From NCBI RefSeq assembly GCF_026626745.1, contig NZ_JAPNJW010000001.1:3332001-3396000 (forward strand): DNA of 64,000 bases. The letters are read 5' to 3'. The translations under genes were made by a program, and so were the position numbers. This DNA is from Nannocystis sp. RBIL2. GTDB lineage: Bacteria > Myxococcota_A > Polyangia > Nannocystales > Nannocystaceae. Under the pieces are notes generated by a model, which ran no database searches, had not been told where the DNA came from, and was given only the letters and a program-made list of their open reading frames with translations. Of this stretch, positions 1 to 7,841 are shown in pieces; position 1 is the first letter of the stretch; each line of letters begins with the position of its first letter.

Positions 1-64
1 AACCCCGGAGCGGACCGAGTCGGCGTCCTTGTTCGGCCCGCGGCCATCGGTTATCCACGTGGAC

Positions 65-808
65 ATGAGACTCAATGACTTGAACATCTTGGCGCAGATT
101 CTGGCGGCGCTCGCCGTCGCTGCCGCCTGCGGGGAGTCGTCGGACGAGACGACCGGCGACTCCGGCACCGGTGGCTCGACGGCGTCGATGGAGACGGTCG
201 GCGCGAGCACGGCGACGACCGGAGGTTCCACGGCGGGGTCGAGCACGGCACCGACCGAGGGCGGCGGGAGCGACGGAGAGACAACCGGCACCACGGCGCC
301 CGCGACCGTGAGCAGCGACGGCGGCAACAACTGCGACGGCTTCGTCCAGCCGGGATGCGTGAGCAATGCCTGTCCAGAAGGACAATACTGCGAGTTCGAG
401 TTCGGCTGCGCGCCCTCGAGCTGCGACTGCACCGTGAGCCCACCGGTGTGCGCAGACGACTGCGAGGGCGGGACCTGCATCGACGTCGAGGACGCGCGCT
501 GCCAGCTCGGCGCGTGCGATCTGTACTGCGAGTTCGGCTTCATGGAGGGCGATGACGGGTGCCCGATTTGCGCGTGCGCCCCGCCACCCGGCTGCCTGTG
601 CCAGACCGACGCGGACTGCGTGCGGATCACGTTCGGCTGCTGCGACTGCGCGCTCGGCGGGCTCGAGCTCGCGGTCGCCGAGCAGTGCGTGGACACGTTC
701 GAGGCCTGCACGCCGCCGTCCGAGGCCGACGCCGACACCTGCGCGGGCGCCGATCAATGCACCGACCGACAGCCCGCCTGCGTCGCGCAGAAGTGCGTGT
801 TGCAGTAG
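65..808 (+). CDS. Cys-rich lipoprotein with an antistasin-like domain
   Basis: This is a predicted outer-surface lipoprotein of 247 residues. The chosen ATG gives a short charged N-terminus, a hydrophobic stretch and a lipobox ending LAVAAAC; an upstream in-frame ATG at 29 would bury the signal peptide. Residues about 25-90 are a Thr/Ser/Gly linker, typical of Nannocystaceae surface proteins. The rest is very rich in cysteine. Around residues 150-175 the spacing C-x4-C-x3-C-x-F-GF-x-GDDGCPIC-x-C matches the antistasin-type domain (Pfam Antistasin), a small disulfide fold known from leech protease inhibitors. A protease-inhibitor role is inference only. No operon partner is visible; downstream is a broken recombinase on the other strand. 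The lipoprotein call is firm, the function is not. Confidence 0.75.
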   Translation: MRLNDLNILAQILAALAVAAACGESSDETTGDSGTGGSTASMETVGASTATTGGSTAGSSTAPTEGGGSDGETTGTTAPATVSSDGGNNCDGFVQPGCVSNACPEGQYCEFEFGCAPSSCDCTVSPPVCADDCEGGTCIDVEDARCQLGACDLYCEFGFMEGDDGCPICACAPPPGCLCQTDADCVRITFGCCDCALGGLELAVAEQCVDTFEACTPPSEADADTCAGADQCTDRQPACVAQKCVLQ

Positions 809-839
809 CGCCGACCGCGTCCGAGGCGCACGAACTACC

Positions 840-1323
840 GCCTGTGCGCTGTCAGCCCGCCGTCGAATGACGCCGCGGGTGCCCGCTTGCGAGATTCACC
901 AAACGCGGCGGTGCCGTGCTCGACAGGTGATGCTGCCAGCCATGGAAGACGCTCGGCAGCGCCTTCACAGACCCTCCGACACGGGAACCTTCTCGAGGTG
1001 GGTGTGGTGACGTCGTGTCTTCTTGCTCGTGGGCGTCCTTTCCCTCGGCCGCCGCCGGGACGCTGGCCGGTCTTGGTGTCCGGGAGGTTGAAGAGGGCGT
1101 GCTGCCAGTCGATCATGGACCACTTGAGGTCCAGGATCTCGTCGCGTCGCAGGCCGGTGAGCGCGAGGAGCTGCAATGCCCAGACGGTCATCGGCTCGAT
1201 GTGACCGCGGGTGGCTGGGCGACGCCGCAACCCTTCCTCGAGGACGGCCTGAAGATTGCGGCGCTCCTCCGGGGTCAGGAAGCGCTCGACCTCGCGTGAG
1301 CCGTAGCGTCGGGACCCGTCCAC
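840..1323 (-). pseudogene. remnant of a tyrosine recombinase/phage-type integrase
   Basis: The minus-strand frame starting near 1323 reads as the first half of an integrase catalytic domain. It contains the helix with TGLRRDEILDLKW, which carries the first catalytic Arg, followed by LPDTKTGQR, the usual beta-hairpin with the catalytic Lys. Homology then leaves this frame: EKVPVSEGL appears in a second frame and FHGWQHHLSS in a third. The HxxR and Tyr-nucleophile boxes cannot be read in any single frame. The N-terminal core-binding domain is also absent, because the homology begins directly at a junction with an unrelated gene near 1323. Known family: phage integrase/XerCD. This is a dead fragment marking past integration or rearrangement. 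Confidence 0.65.
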
Positions 1324-1326
1324 TGG

Positions 1327-1691
1327 ATTTCGGATGTTGGCCAGGCGGCAACCTCGAGCAGATCAAGCAGTGCGTCCTCGGCCGTTGCGCGGCGGTGTTC
1401 GACGAGCCGGGGCTGGCCGAGCTGGCCGCCGGCTGCGAGTGGTACGTGCAATGGTACGAGGCGGCCGACAACCCGAACCTGCATTATCAAGAGGTCGCCT
1501 GCCCGCCGCAGCTGGTGGCGATGTCCGGCATCGACCGCGGTCCGCTCGGCGACATCCAGGCCTGCAAGGGCGGCGGCGGCAACTGCTCGCAGGAAGAGAT
1601 GGACAACTGCGACTTCGGCTGGACGAACGGCGGGCAGAACTGCGGGCAGGACGACGGCTCGTGCTGCTGGACGGCCTGCTGCGGGCGGTGA
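1327..1691 (+). pseudogene. 5'-truncated secreted Cys-rich protein
   Basis: An open plus-strand frame ends at 1691 with a convincing protein tail. It has FGCWPGGNLEQIKQCV, a WYVQWYEAADNP segment and a C-terminus dense in Cys, Gly and Trp (CDFGWTNGGQNCG, then SCCWTACCGR). The frame can be extended upstream to 1176, but that part is only the antisense of the recombinase remnant and looks non-coding. The recognisable protein therefore begins abruptly near 1327 without start codon or signal peptide. The even Cys spacing suggests a disulfide-rich extracellular domain. I do not recognise the family. The simplest reading is that the 5' part was lost at the same breakpoint that clipped the recombinase. 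Confidence 0.55.
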
Positions 1692-1840
1692 GGCGGCGCC
1701 GCCGCGGGGATGGGTATCGCGGCGCCGTTGAGCAGCGCGCCGCGCTGCGAATCGTCGCCGTCTGCAATGATACGTATCGCGGCAGCGGGCCGCTGCGACG
1801 CGATGCATCGCGGCAGCCGCGGTGATGCCGAAACGGTCGC

Positions 1841-2728
1841 TCAGCCGTCGGCCAGCACGGCGGCGAGGATGTCCCGGGTGCGCGTCCACAGCAGCGCGCT
1901 GCCGGCCTCAGGATCGATCACGTGCGGCGCGGCGCGCAGCCGGCGGGCCAGGGTGACGCCGTGGTCGGGCGAGTGTACGGGGCTCGTGTCCTGGGCGCCG
2001 TACCAGAGGTGTACCGGCGCGGCGATGTCCTCGACGGCGAACGGCCACGGGGCCAGGGCGATGGCGAGGTCGCGGGCGTAGCCGCGGGGGCCCTGGGCGA
2101 AGCCTTCGACCAGGCTCTGGCGAAACAGCGGGGCGAACGGCGGCCGTTCGTAAGCGGCGCGATCGGCGGGACCGCTCATCACCCGCGTCATGGTCGACAG
2201 CCAATCGGCGCTGGCAATCGCGGCGATGTCGGCCTCGAATCGGACGTGGTCGGTGCGCGCCGCGTCGACCATGACGGCGACCTCGGCCGGCAATTGGCGA
2301 TACACGTCCGGAAACGTCAGCTCGTCCTGGCCGGAGACGATCGCGGCGGCGCGCACCAGGCCGCCGGCCGCGAGAGCGAGCGCGAACGGAGCCCCCTGCG
2401 AGAAGCCGATCACCGGTAGGTCGGCGAACCCGCGCGCCTCGGCCAACGCGCCGAAATCGGTGGCGACGCTGAAGAGCGTCTTGCGACGATCGGGGCTCGA
2501 GCCGCCGAGGCCCGGGCGATCGACGACGATGAGACGCACATCGAGCGCCGCGAGCACCTCCCGGTCGAGCCCGAGCGCGCTGCTCATGCCGGCGCCAGTG
2601 CAGAGGAGCACCGGCCTACCGCGCTCCGGGCCCCACTCGCGCCACGCGAGCACTCGCCCGCCGGCGAGCGTCAAGCGATCGCTGCGCTCGGCGGGGCCGA
2701 CCTCGATGGCGGGAAGGGGAGCCTGCAT
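1841..2728 (-). CDS. alpha/beta-hydrolase fold protein
   Basis: A 295-residue single-domain alpha/beta hydrolase. Visible elements are the strand-plus-turn VVDRPGLGGSS, the nucleophile elbow GFSQG (Ser of the GxSxG motif, about residue 109) and a late acid candidate in WYGAQDTS. In relatives the third catalytic residue sits in a PEAGH segment near the end. Here that position reads PEAGSALLW, so the usual His appears replaced by Ser unless another His (SPDHG) takes over. It could be an inactive or altered hydrolase. There is no signal peptide, so it is probably cytoplasmic. It stands alone, with gene fragments on both sides. Substrate unknown. Confidence 0.8.
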   Translation of the reverse strand: MQAPLPAIEVGPAERSDRLTLAGGRVLAWREWGPERGRPVLLCTGAGMSSALGLDREVLAALDVRLIVVDRPGLGGSSPDRRKTLFSVATDFGALAEARGFADLPVIGFSQGAPFALALAAGGLVRAAAIVSGQDELTFPDVYRQLPAEVAVMVDAARTDHVRFEADIAAIASADWLSTMTRVMSGPADRAAYERPPFAPLFRQSLVEGFAQGPRGYARDLAIALAPWPFAVEDIAAPVHLWYGAQDTSPVHSPDHGVTLARRLRAAPHVIDPEAGSALLWTRTRDILAAVLADG

Positions 2729-2773
2729 GATGGTGCGAGCTGCGTAACGCGTCGGAGGCGGGACCGCAAGCGC

Positions 2774-3070
2774 TCACTGCGGCACGAGCACGCTGACGCT
2801 GTAGGCCGGCATCTCGTAGAGGGAGGCGTTGGTGGCCGCGAGAGCGAGATCTGTCCCGGAGGTCAGCTCGGGCTGGGGTCCGGTCAGTTGCCACACGGCG
2901 ACGCTCGAGTAGTCGGCGTAGGCGGCGAGGGTGACGGCGGCGGTCAGCGGGCCCAGGAGGACGCCGCCCGGCGGCGGCCCGCCGAGCCGCGAGGAGGCCG
3001 TGGTCCGGCTGCTGCCCGACAACTCGATCGAGATCCGGCGAGTGGTGCCGTACGGCAGCGACGAGCATGC
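2774..3070 (-). pseudogene. C-terminal fragment of a secreted beta-sandwich (glycoside-hydrolase-like) protein
   Basis: The last ~70 codons before the stop at 2774 read like the terminal beta-sandwich of an extracellular glycoside hydrolase. They include YADYSSVAVWQLTGPQ, then LALAATNASLYEMPAYSVSVLV, where a final strand with PAYSV is common at the ends of such enzymes. Upstream of about 3070 the frame becomes low-complexity Arg/Ser sequence with no start codon or signal peptide, so only the 3' end remains. A terminator-like hairpin (3127-3152) lies just upstream on the same strand, meaning transcription from further upstream would stop before this piece. Family assignment is tentative. Confidence 0.4.
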
Positions 3071-3126
3071 GCGCCTCTTGCCGCTCGCGGCTTCACGCCG
3101 CGACGGGCCGCGTAGGCCAGAACCCA

Positions 3127-3152
3127 AAGGCCCGCCGGTTCGCTGGCGGGCC
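3127..3152 (-). terminator. intrinsic terminator-like hairpin
   Basis: A perfect 9-bp stem (AGGCCCGCC / GGCGGGCCT) with an 8-nt loop. On the minus strand it is followed by TTTGGGTT, a weak T-rich tail. It lies about 50 nt after the minus-strand stop at 3201, as expected for a terminator of that broken gene. Confidence 0.6.
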
Positions 3153-3200
3153 TCGCTCGGTGTGCGCGCCGAGGCTGCGCTCGGCGCTCGCCCGGCGGCC

Positions 3201-3326
3201 CTACTGATCGTCCTCATCGTCGGGGACGCGGTAATTGGGGTCCCGCGTGAGCGTTTCGTCGTCGATGATTGCTGGGCCCCGGGGCCGCAGTTGCTCGGCC
3301 GTCGGCCGTGCGAGTGCCAGCGCGAG
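3201..3326 (-). pseudogene. C-terminal fragment of an unidentified gene
   Basis: A minus-strand frame ending at 3201 encodes about 41 residues with natural composition and an acidic tail ending RVPDDEDDQ. It is bounded upstream by an in-frame stop at 3327-3329 and has no ATG or credible start. A strong hairpin terminator follows about 50 nt downstream, which supports this being the true 3' end of a former gene. No family is recognised. It may equally be a chance frame; the terminator position is the main support. Confidence 0.3.
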
Positions 3327-3488
3327 CTACCGGGCGGCGTCCTCTGGGACGCCGAGCGGGATGCGGGCTCGGCCGTCGAGTAATTTTCACGGCCGTCCGC
3401 TAGACGATGAGGGGGAGTCCCACCACGGTTTGTGCCCCGTGGCGTCGCCAATATGCTGACGCCACGGTTCACTCAAAGGAGACGCTCG

Positions 3489-3797
3489 ATGCTGTTCTTC
3501 ACTGCTGTCACGAACTTCCTCCAGGCCGCGCTCTTCAGCACCCTCGCCGTCAACTCCCCGGATGTCGTCGCCCCCGAACCTGAAGACGACGCCCTCGAAG
3601 CCATTGAACGGGCCTGGTACGAGTGCTCGGCGGCATGGATCGACGGGAAGCGGCAGGTGGCGCGGGTCAGGGTCAGGCCCGGGGATCCGGACACGTGCAT
3701 GCGGGAAAAGCTTGGTTACGAGGACACGGGCTATCGGGTTTCTTGCATCCAGTTGTCGAAGGCGATCGGTTGCACCAAAATGGTGGACCTCGGCTAA
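3489..3797 (+). CDS. small secreted hypothetical protein
   Basis: A 102-residue protein. The start is fixed by a strong ribosome-binding site, AAAGGAG, seven nucleotides before the ATG at 3489; the upstream in-frame ATG at 3432 lacks one. Residues 1-25 (MLFFTAVTNFLQAALFSTLA) look like a signal peptide with a cleavage region near AVNSPDVVA. The mature part is about 75 residues and contains three Cys (WYECSAAW, DTCMRE, VSCIQ) with a fourth near the C-terminus (IGCTKMV), so one or two disulfides are plausible. No domain is recognised. It is a lone gene between fragments. Confidence 0.65.
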   Translation: MLFFTAVTNFLQAALFSTLAVNSPDVVAPEPEDDALEAIERAWYECSAAWIDGKRQVARVRVRPGDPDTCMREKLGYEDTGYRVSCIQLSKAIGCTKMVDLG

Positions 3798-4019
3798 AGC
3801 GCTGCTCGCCGCGACAAACCTCCCGACGACCTTCCTCGGTCATTGATCACGCCGCGGGCCACTCGAGGCTCGCGGCGGCCCGCCGCGGGTTTCAAGGATC
3901 GCGCGGATCGACGACCAGCGCCTCACTGTCACCCCGCTCTGCCGCTGCGCCGGCTCGTAGCCTCGCCTGGCTTTGCTGGGGCGCCTGATCAAGCTCAGGC
4001 TGGCCGGCACGTCGCGTCG

Positions 4020-4518
4020 ATCGCCCCGCAGGTGATCGTGCCGGTCTTGAGGTCCGCGCTCGTGACGGCCGACGCCGGCGAGCTGTTCGCGGCGCTCTCC
4101 GAGGACCTCTCGCGGACGATGGGCGGCATCAGCGGGATCCTGCTCGCCAGCTTCGCCGCGGCGGTCGGCGCCTGCGTCGGCGCGACCGCCGATTGGCCCG
4201 CCGCGCTCGCCGAGGGTGTCCCGTCGCGTGCGCGAGTGCGGCGGCGCCGCGCCCGGCGATCGCACCATGCTCGACGCGCTCGTGCCAGCGATCGCCGCGC
4301 TCCAGCGGAGCGGTGACCTCACCGCTGCCGCCCACGCCGCCGCCGAAGGAGCCGCACGCACGGCCAGCATGGCGCGAGCCAGCGCGGGCCGCTCGAGCCA
4401 CGTCCGCGAGGAGGCGCTGCGCGGCGTGCCCGACCCGGGAGCGACCGCCGTCGCAGTGGTGTTCGCGGCCGTCGCCGCGGTCATGAAGACGGCCGAGTCG
4501 CCGCCGACCCGCCGGTAG
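4020..4518 (+). pseudogene. broken DhaL-type (dihydroxyacetone kinase ADP-binding) domain
   Basis: Two plus-strand frames together make most of a DhaL/DAK2 domain. The first frame (about 4020-4210) contains LSRTMGGISGILLASFAAA, matching the MGGTSG helix of DhaL. The second (about 4216-4518) contains GGAAPGDRTMLDALVPA and GRSSHVREEALRGVPDPGA, the GDRTMLD and GVPDPGA signatures of the family. A one-base shift around 4205-4216 separates them. The N-terminal Mg-binding DGDHG box is missing, so the gene is also truncated at the 5' end. Intact DhaL or DhaKL phosphorylates dihydroxyacetone; this copy cannot. No DhaK partner lies nearby. Confidence 0.7.
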
Positions 4519-4707
4519 CGACCGGGCCGCGGCCGACCGGGCCTGCCGAGCGGCCGGGCCAGTGACGCGCGAGACGGATGCACGCGTGTGCCGTGATCAC
4601 GCGGCAGGCCCCGAGCCGCGCTGGCGGGACGCCCCGCACGGCCCTGCTCATCGGGAGATCGGCCCCGAGCACGACGAGGCGCCCGCGACTTCCGGCCTGC
4701 GCCGCGC

Positions 4708-6534
4708 TCACGGCCCGAACACGGCGACGAAGCCGTCGTACCCGCCCTTGCTGGTAGACGGGCCGCCGCCGAAATTGATCCCGCCCCAGTACTCGCCGCA
4801 CACGGCCACCGCACCGGTCGTCGACGCGGCGACGCCGAGCCCCGACTGCGAATCGTCGTCGCCGAAGTGATCACTCCACACGTGATTGCCGGCGGGCCCG
4901 AGCTTGAGCGTGAACACGTCGCTGCCGCCGTTGTTCGGCAGCAGGCCGCCGCCGAGGTCGACCGGGTCGTTGAAGTATCCGGTCAGCAGCAGGTTGCCGA
5001 GCGGGTCGCTGGCGATCGCCCACGGCAGCGCCGGGTCCTCGGCATTGCCGAGAAACTTCGACCAGCGGTGCGCGCCATCGGCCTCGAGCTGCACCACGAA
5101 GCCGCCGAGGTTCGCCGCCATCAGCGGTCCGCCGCCGAAGTCGAGCGAGCCGTCGAACACGCCGACTGCCGTGATGCGCCCGCTGGGTGCGAGGGTCAGG
5201 TCGAGCAGCTGCTGGACGTCTGCGTCGCCGTAGCGGGCGGCCCAGATCGCGTTGCCGATCGTGTCGTAGCGGACGAGGAACGCGTCGTCGTTGCCCATGC
5301 TGACCAGCATGCCGTTGCCCGGGTTCATCGCGCCCGCGAAGAAGCCGCCGACGATGACCTCGCCGGCCGGGTCGATCGCCAGCGCCCGGACGGTCTGAGT
5401 GTCCGAGTCGCCGAAGCGCAGGCTCCACACGTGCTCGCCGGCGCCCGTGAATTTGCCGACGAACCCGTCGATGCCGACCCCAGTCGCGACCATCTTGCCG
5501 CCGCCGAGGTCGAGCCCGCCGCGGAAATGACCGCCGAGCACGATCTCACCGTTGGCGCCGATCACCACGTCGTTCGGCTGCACGGAGGTCTCGGTCTCGA
5601 ACGACTTGCTCCACACGTGCGAGCCGTCCCCCTTGAGCCGGGCCATGAACGTGGCGGGCATGAACTGGTGCGGCAGCGGGCCGCCGCCGAGATCGATCTG
5701 GCCCAGGTAACCGCCGGCCACCACGATGTCACCCCCCGGATCGACCGCCAGCGCCCAGCCGTACTCGAACTGCGCCTCGTCGTCGCCGTAACGCTTGCTC
5801 CACACGTGGGCGCCGTCGGGGGCGTACTTGGCGAGATACAGGTCGTGGCCGCCCGCGCTGACCAGCGGCCCGCCGCCGAGATTCACGGTGCCGACGCCCG
5901 ACGCCGCCACGATCAGCGCACCGGTCGCGTCGAAGCCGAGCCTGACCCCGCGCTGCGCCCCGCTGTCGCCCCACACCTTGTGCCACGCGTAATTGCCGTC
6001 GCCCGCGCACGGGTCGAGCCCGTCGCAGTCCTCGTCGCCCGGCGTCTCGCAGCTCTCCGGCGCCGGCACGACCTCGCCGACGCACGCGCCCCACGTGCCC
6101 TCGCCGTCACACGTCGAGACCCCCGCCTTGCACAGGCCGACGCCCTCGGTCGCGTCCGGTCCGCCGTAACACGGCTGCTCGTCGCCGGCGCGGCACGGCA
6201 TCGATTCGGTGGTCGTGCCGTCGGTCGTGCCGTCGGTCGCGTCGCTCGTCGCGGTCAGATCCTCGGTCGTGCCGACGGTCGTGGCGTCGGTGTCACTGCC
6301 GGGGTCCGTGGTCGGGCCCTCGCTGGTCGGGCCTTCGCTGGTCGGCACGGGCTCGCTGGTCGGCACGGGCTCGCTGGTGTTCGCGGTGGTCTCCCCGGTC
6401 GGGTCCGTCGCCGTCGTGGTGGCTCCGCTGTTCGTGGTGCTGTCCGTCTCGCCGATCTGGCTGGTCTCGCCGGGATCGGCGTTGCAAGCCAGGAGGTAGA
6501 TCGGGAGGGGGAGGCACCATAACGCCGTTCGCAT
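4708..6534 (-). CDS. lipoprotein with repeated beta-propeller-type (SBBP-like) blades
   Basis: A 608-residue surface lipoprotein. The chosen ATG (6534) has a GAGG box six nucleotides upstream and gives a signal peptide ending in a lipobox (PIYLLAC); an ATG four codons upstream is possible. Residues ~20-110 are a Thr/Ser/Glu linker containing short direct repeats (PVPTSE, PTSEG). Next comes a Cys-rich segment (CRAGDEQPCYGG ... CETPGDEDCDG), a pattern seen in myxobacterial surface proteins. The remainder carries seven repeats of about 65-70 residues. Each ends in a motif like HVWSKRYGD and is followed by a DxxGxIxVGG strand and LDLGGGPL. This is the layout of a seven-bladed propeller. A decayed relative lies at 12580-12900. 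Function unknown; probably extracellular binding. Confidence 0.85.
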   Translation of the reverse strand: MRTALWCLPLPIYLLACNADPGETSQIGETDSTTNSGATTTATDPTGETTANTSEPVPTSEPVPTSEGPTSEGPTTDPGSDTDATTVGTTEDLTATSDATDGTTDGTTTESMPCRAGDEQPCYGGPDATEGVGLCKAGVSTCDGEGTWGACVGEVVPAPESCETPGDEDCDGLDPCAGDGNYAWHKVWGDSGAQRGVRLGFDATGALIVAASGVGTVNLGGGPLVSAGGHDLYLAKYAPDGAHVWSKRYGDDEAQFEYGWALAVDPGGDIVVAGGYLGQIDLGGGPLPHQFMPATFMARLKGDGSHVWSKSFETETSVQPNDVVIGANGEIVLGGHFRGGLDLGGGKMVATGVGIDGFVGKFTGAGEHVWSLRFGDSDTQTVRALAIDPAGEVIVGGFFAGAMNPGNGMLVSMGNDDAFLVRYDTIGNAIWAARYGDADVQQLLDLTLAPSGRITAVGVFDGSLDFGGGPLMAANLGGFVVQLEADGAHRWSKFLGNAEDPALPWAIASDPLGNLLLTGYFNDPVDLGGGLLPNNGGSDVFTLKLGPAGNHVWSDHFGDDDSQSGLGVAASTTGAVAVCGEYWGGINFGGGPSTSKGGYDGFVAVFGP

Positions 6535-6614
6535 GGCGGGCCTCATACCTGCTCGCCCGGGTCGACACAACGGTGTATCTCGCGCGCGAGGGTCGACGCC
6601 GCGCTCTTCGTCGA

Positions 6615-6815
6615 TCACGGTCGGCAGCAGGGCGCGGCACGGCGCCTGCAGATCCGCCACACGCCGAGCGCCAGCGCCAGCGCAGCGACCCCCGCGCTCG
6701 TGAACGCGACGGGCCGCACGAACGGCGCCGCGCTGTGCGAGACCCCGCACCGAGGCCGAAGCTCGCGAGATACGCGGCGACGCACATGGGGCACTTGGCG
6801 ACCAGCAGCGATAGG
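6615..6815 (-). pseudogene. fragment of a small membrane protein with a KCPMC motif
   Basis: Minus-strand sequence near 6815-6740 reads LVAKCPMCVAAYLASFGLGAG in one frame. It continues after a one-base shift as VSHSAAPFVRPVAFTSAGVAALALALGVWRICRRR down to the stop at 6615. Together they make a short protein with a CPMC metal- or thiol-type motif at the start of a first membrane helix and a second helix ending in Arg-rich sequence. No start codon is available, because the upstream sequence belongs to a different gene fragment. This is a decayed piece; the frameshift could also be a sequencing error. Confidence 0.4.
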
Positions 6816-6819
6816 TCCC

Positions 6820-7264
6820 TCGTAGCGCAAAATGCGGGCGTACAGCGCCGACAGCATGATCCTCAACAACGCGATCTGGTTGTGGGTTGTCTGCGGATCA
6901 TAGTCTCTCGCAGTTCCTTCGTGAATGTACTGTCCTCGCAACATCCCGAGCACATCCATCTCCGCCGTCCAAGGTAGTCCCAGGCTCTTGAAGGCCCCTC
7001 GTACCTTGGACGGCTCCGTGGACAAGCCGCGAACAGTGTCGATGAATGTCTCCTCGTTGCCGGGGGTCGCAAACTTCTTGATCTCGTCGGAATGCTCAGC
7101 AACCCATTCGGACCACCCCGAATGGTCTGCGAGTTTGGCTTCTCTTTGGGAATGAGTCCGTGGACCATCCCATATCTCACTAGAGATTCCAGAGCGATCC
7201 ATCCGTGTGAAGAGTTCGACTCGACGACCTCAAGCGCCGCGACTTCTCGCGCGTGCTCTACCAC
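6820..7264 (-). pseudogene. frameshifted HEPN-like protein
   Basis: Two overlapping minus-strand frames combine into one plausible protein. The first starts with ATG at 7264 (MVEHAREVAALEVVESNSS ... YGMVHGLIPKEKPN). After a shift around 7130-7150 the second continues KLADHSGWSEWVAEHSDEIKK ... to MLRGQYIHEGT and a final helix around ILRYEG. The segment RGQYIH fits the RX4-6H signature of HEPN domains, an all-helical fold used by many toxin and RNase proteins. Base composition is clearly lower in GC than its neighbours, which suggests transfer. The gene is broken and abuts another fragment at about 6820. The HEPN assignment rests mainly on that motif and the helical character. Confidence 0.45.
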
Positions 7265-7285
7265 TGGGATTGCACCTGAGGGCCT

Positions 7286-7485
7286 TTAGGCCATCGACGG
7301 GCACTCGCGGATGTACAGGCCGAGGTAGAGGTAGCGGAGGCCCCAGGCGCGGCACAGCTCGAGCTGCTTCTTCATGATCGAGAAGACGCCGGGAGACAGC
7401 GGCTCGAGGCCCCCGTTGTAACCCTCGCTGCTGCTGCCGGCCTCGGCCAGCATGTCCTTGAAGACCCAGCAAGAGTGCATGGGGC
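7286..7485 (-). pseudogene. fragment of an arginyl/leucyl-tRNA-protein transferase
   Basis: The minus-strand frame ending at 7286 contains GLEPLSPGVFSIMKKQLELCR followed by GLRYLYLGLYIRECPSMA. This matches the C-terminal acyltransferase core of the ATE/Bpt family (usual pattern SPGvyS ... LGlpYvYLGYwI.dCpsMsYK). The stop comes immediately after the CPSM segment, so the conserved YK and the last ~15 residues are missing. Upstream of about 7485 the homology becomes scattered over frames. Intact members transfer Arg or Leu to N-termini for N-degron degradation. This one is a 3'-truncated relic. Confidence 0.6.
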
Positions 7486-7841
7486 CGGTCTCGGCGGCGA
7501 GCGCGAGCGCATGTGCGAGAAGCCGGCTCGCAAGCGCGGCCAGAGTGGCCGCGGAGACGGGGGAGCGGTGTTGTGCAGGAGGTGGATGTCCGAGCGCGCG
7601 GAGAACACGCGGGTCCAGCAGCGGAGCAACTGCGCGATCGCAGCACCGAGTGGGGCGAGCGGGCAAAGATTCGCGAAGCCCGGTGGCCGAGGCGAAGGGA
7701 CGTAATGCCGGTGAGCGGCGGCGCGCCAGGCGGCATCCGAGCGTGGCTTGGCACTCCTCGGATTCCGGGCTATATGGCGCCCCCTTTGACACGCGCCCAA
7801 CCCTCTCCGGCCGCTCAGCCTCGCTTTCGGACGCGTGCCTC

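Noticed and set aside
3380..3425. A stretch resembling a tRNA-Glu 5' half (minus strand CATCGTCTAGCGG)
   Set aside because: No T-arm (TTCGANTC) or matching acceptor stem could be found on either strand, so it cannot fold as a tRNA.
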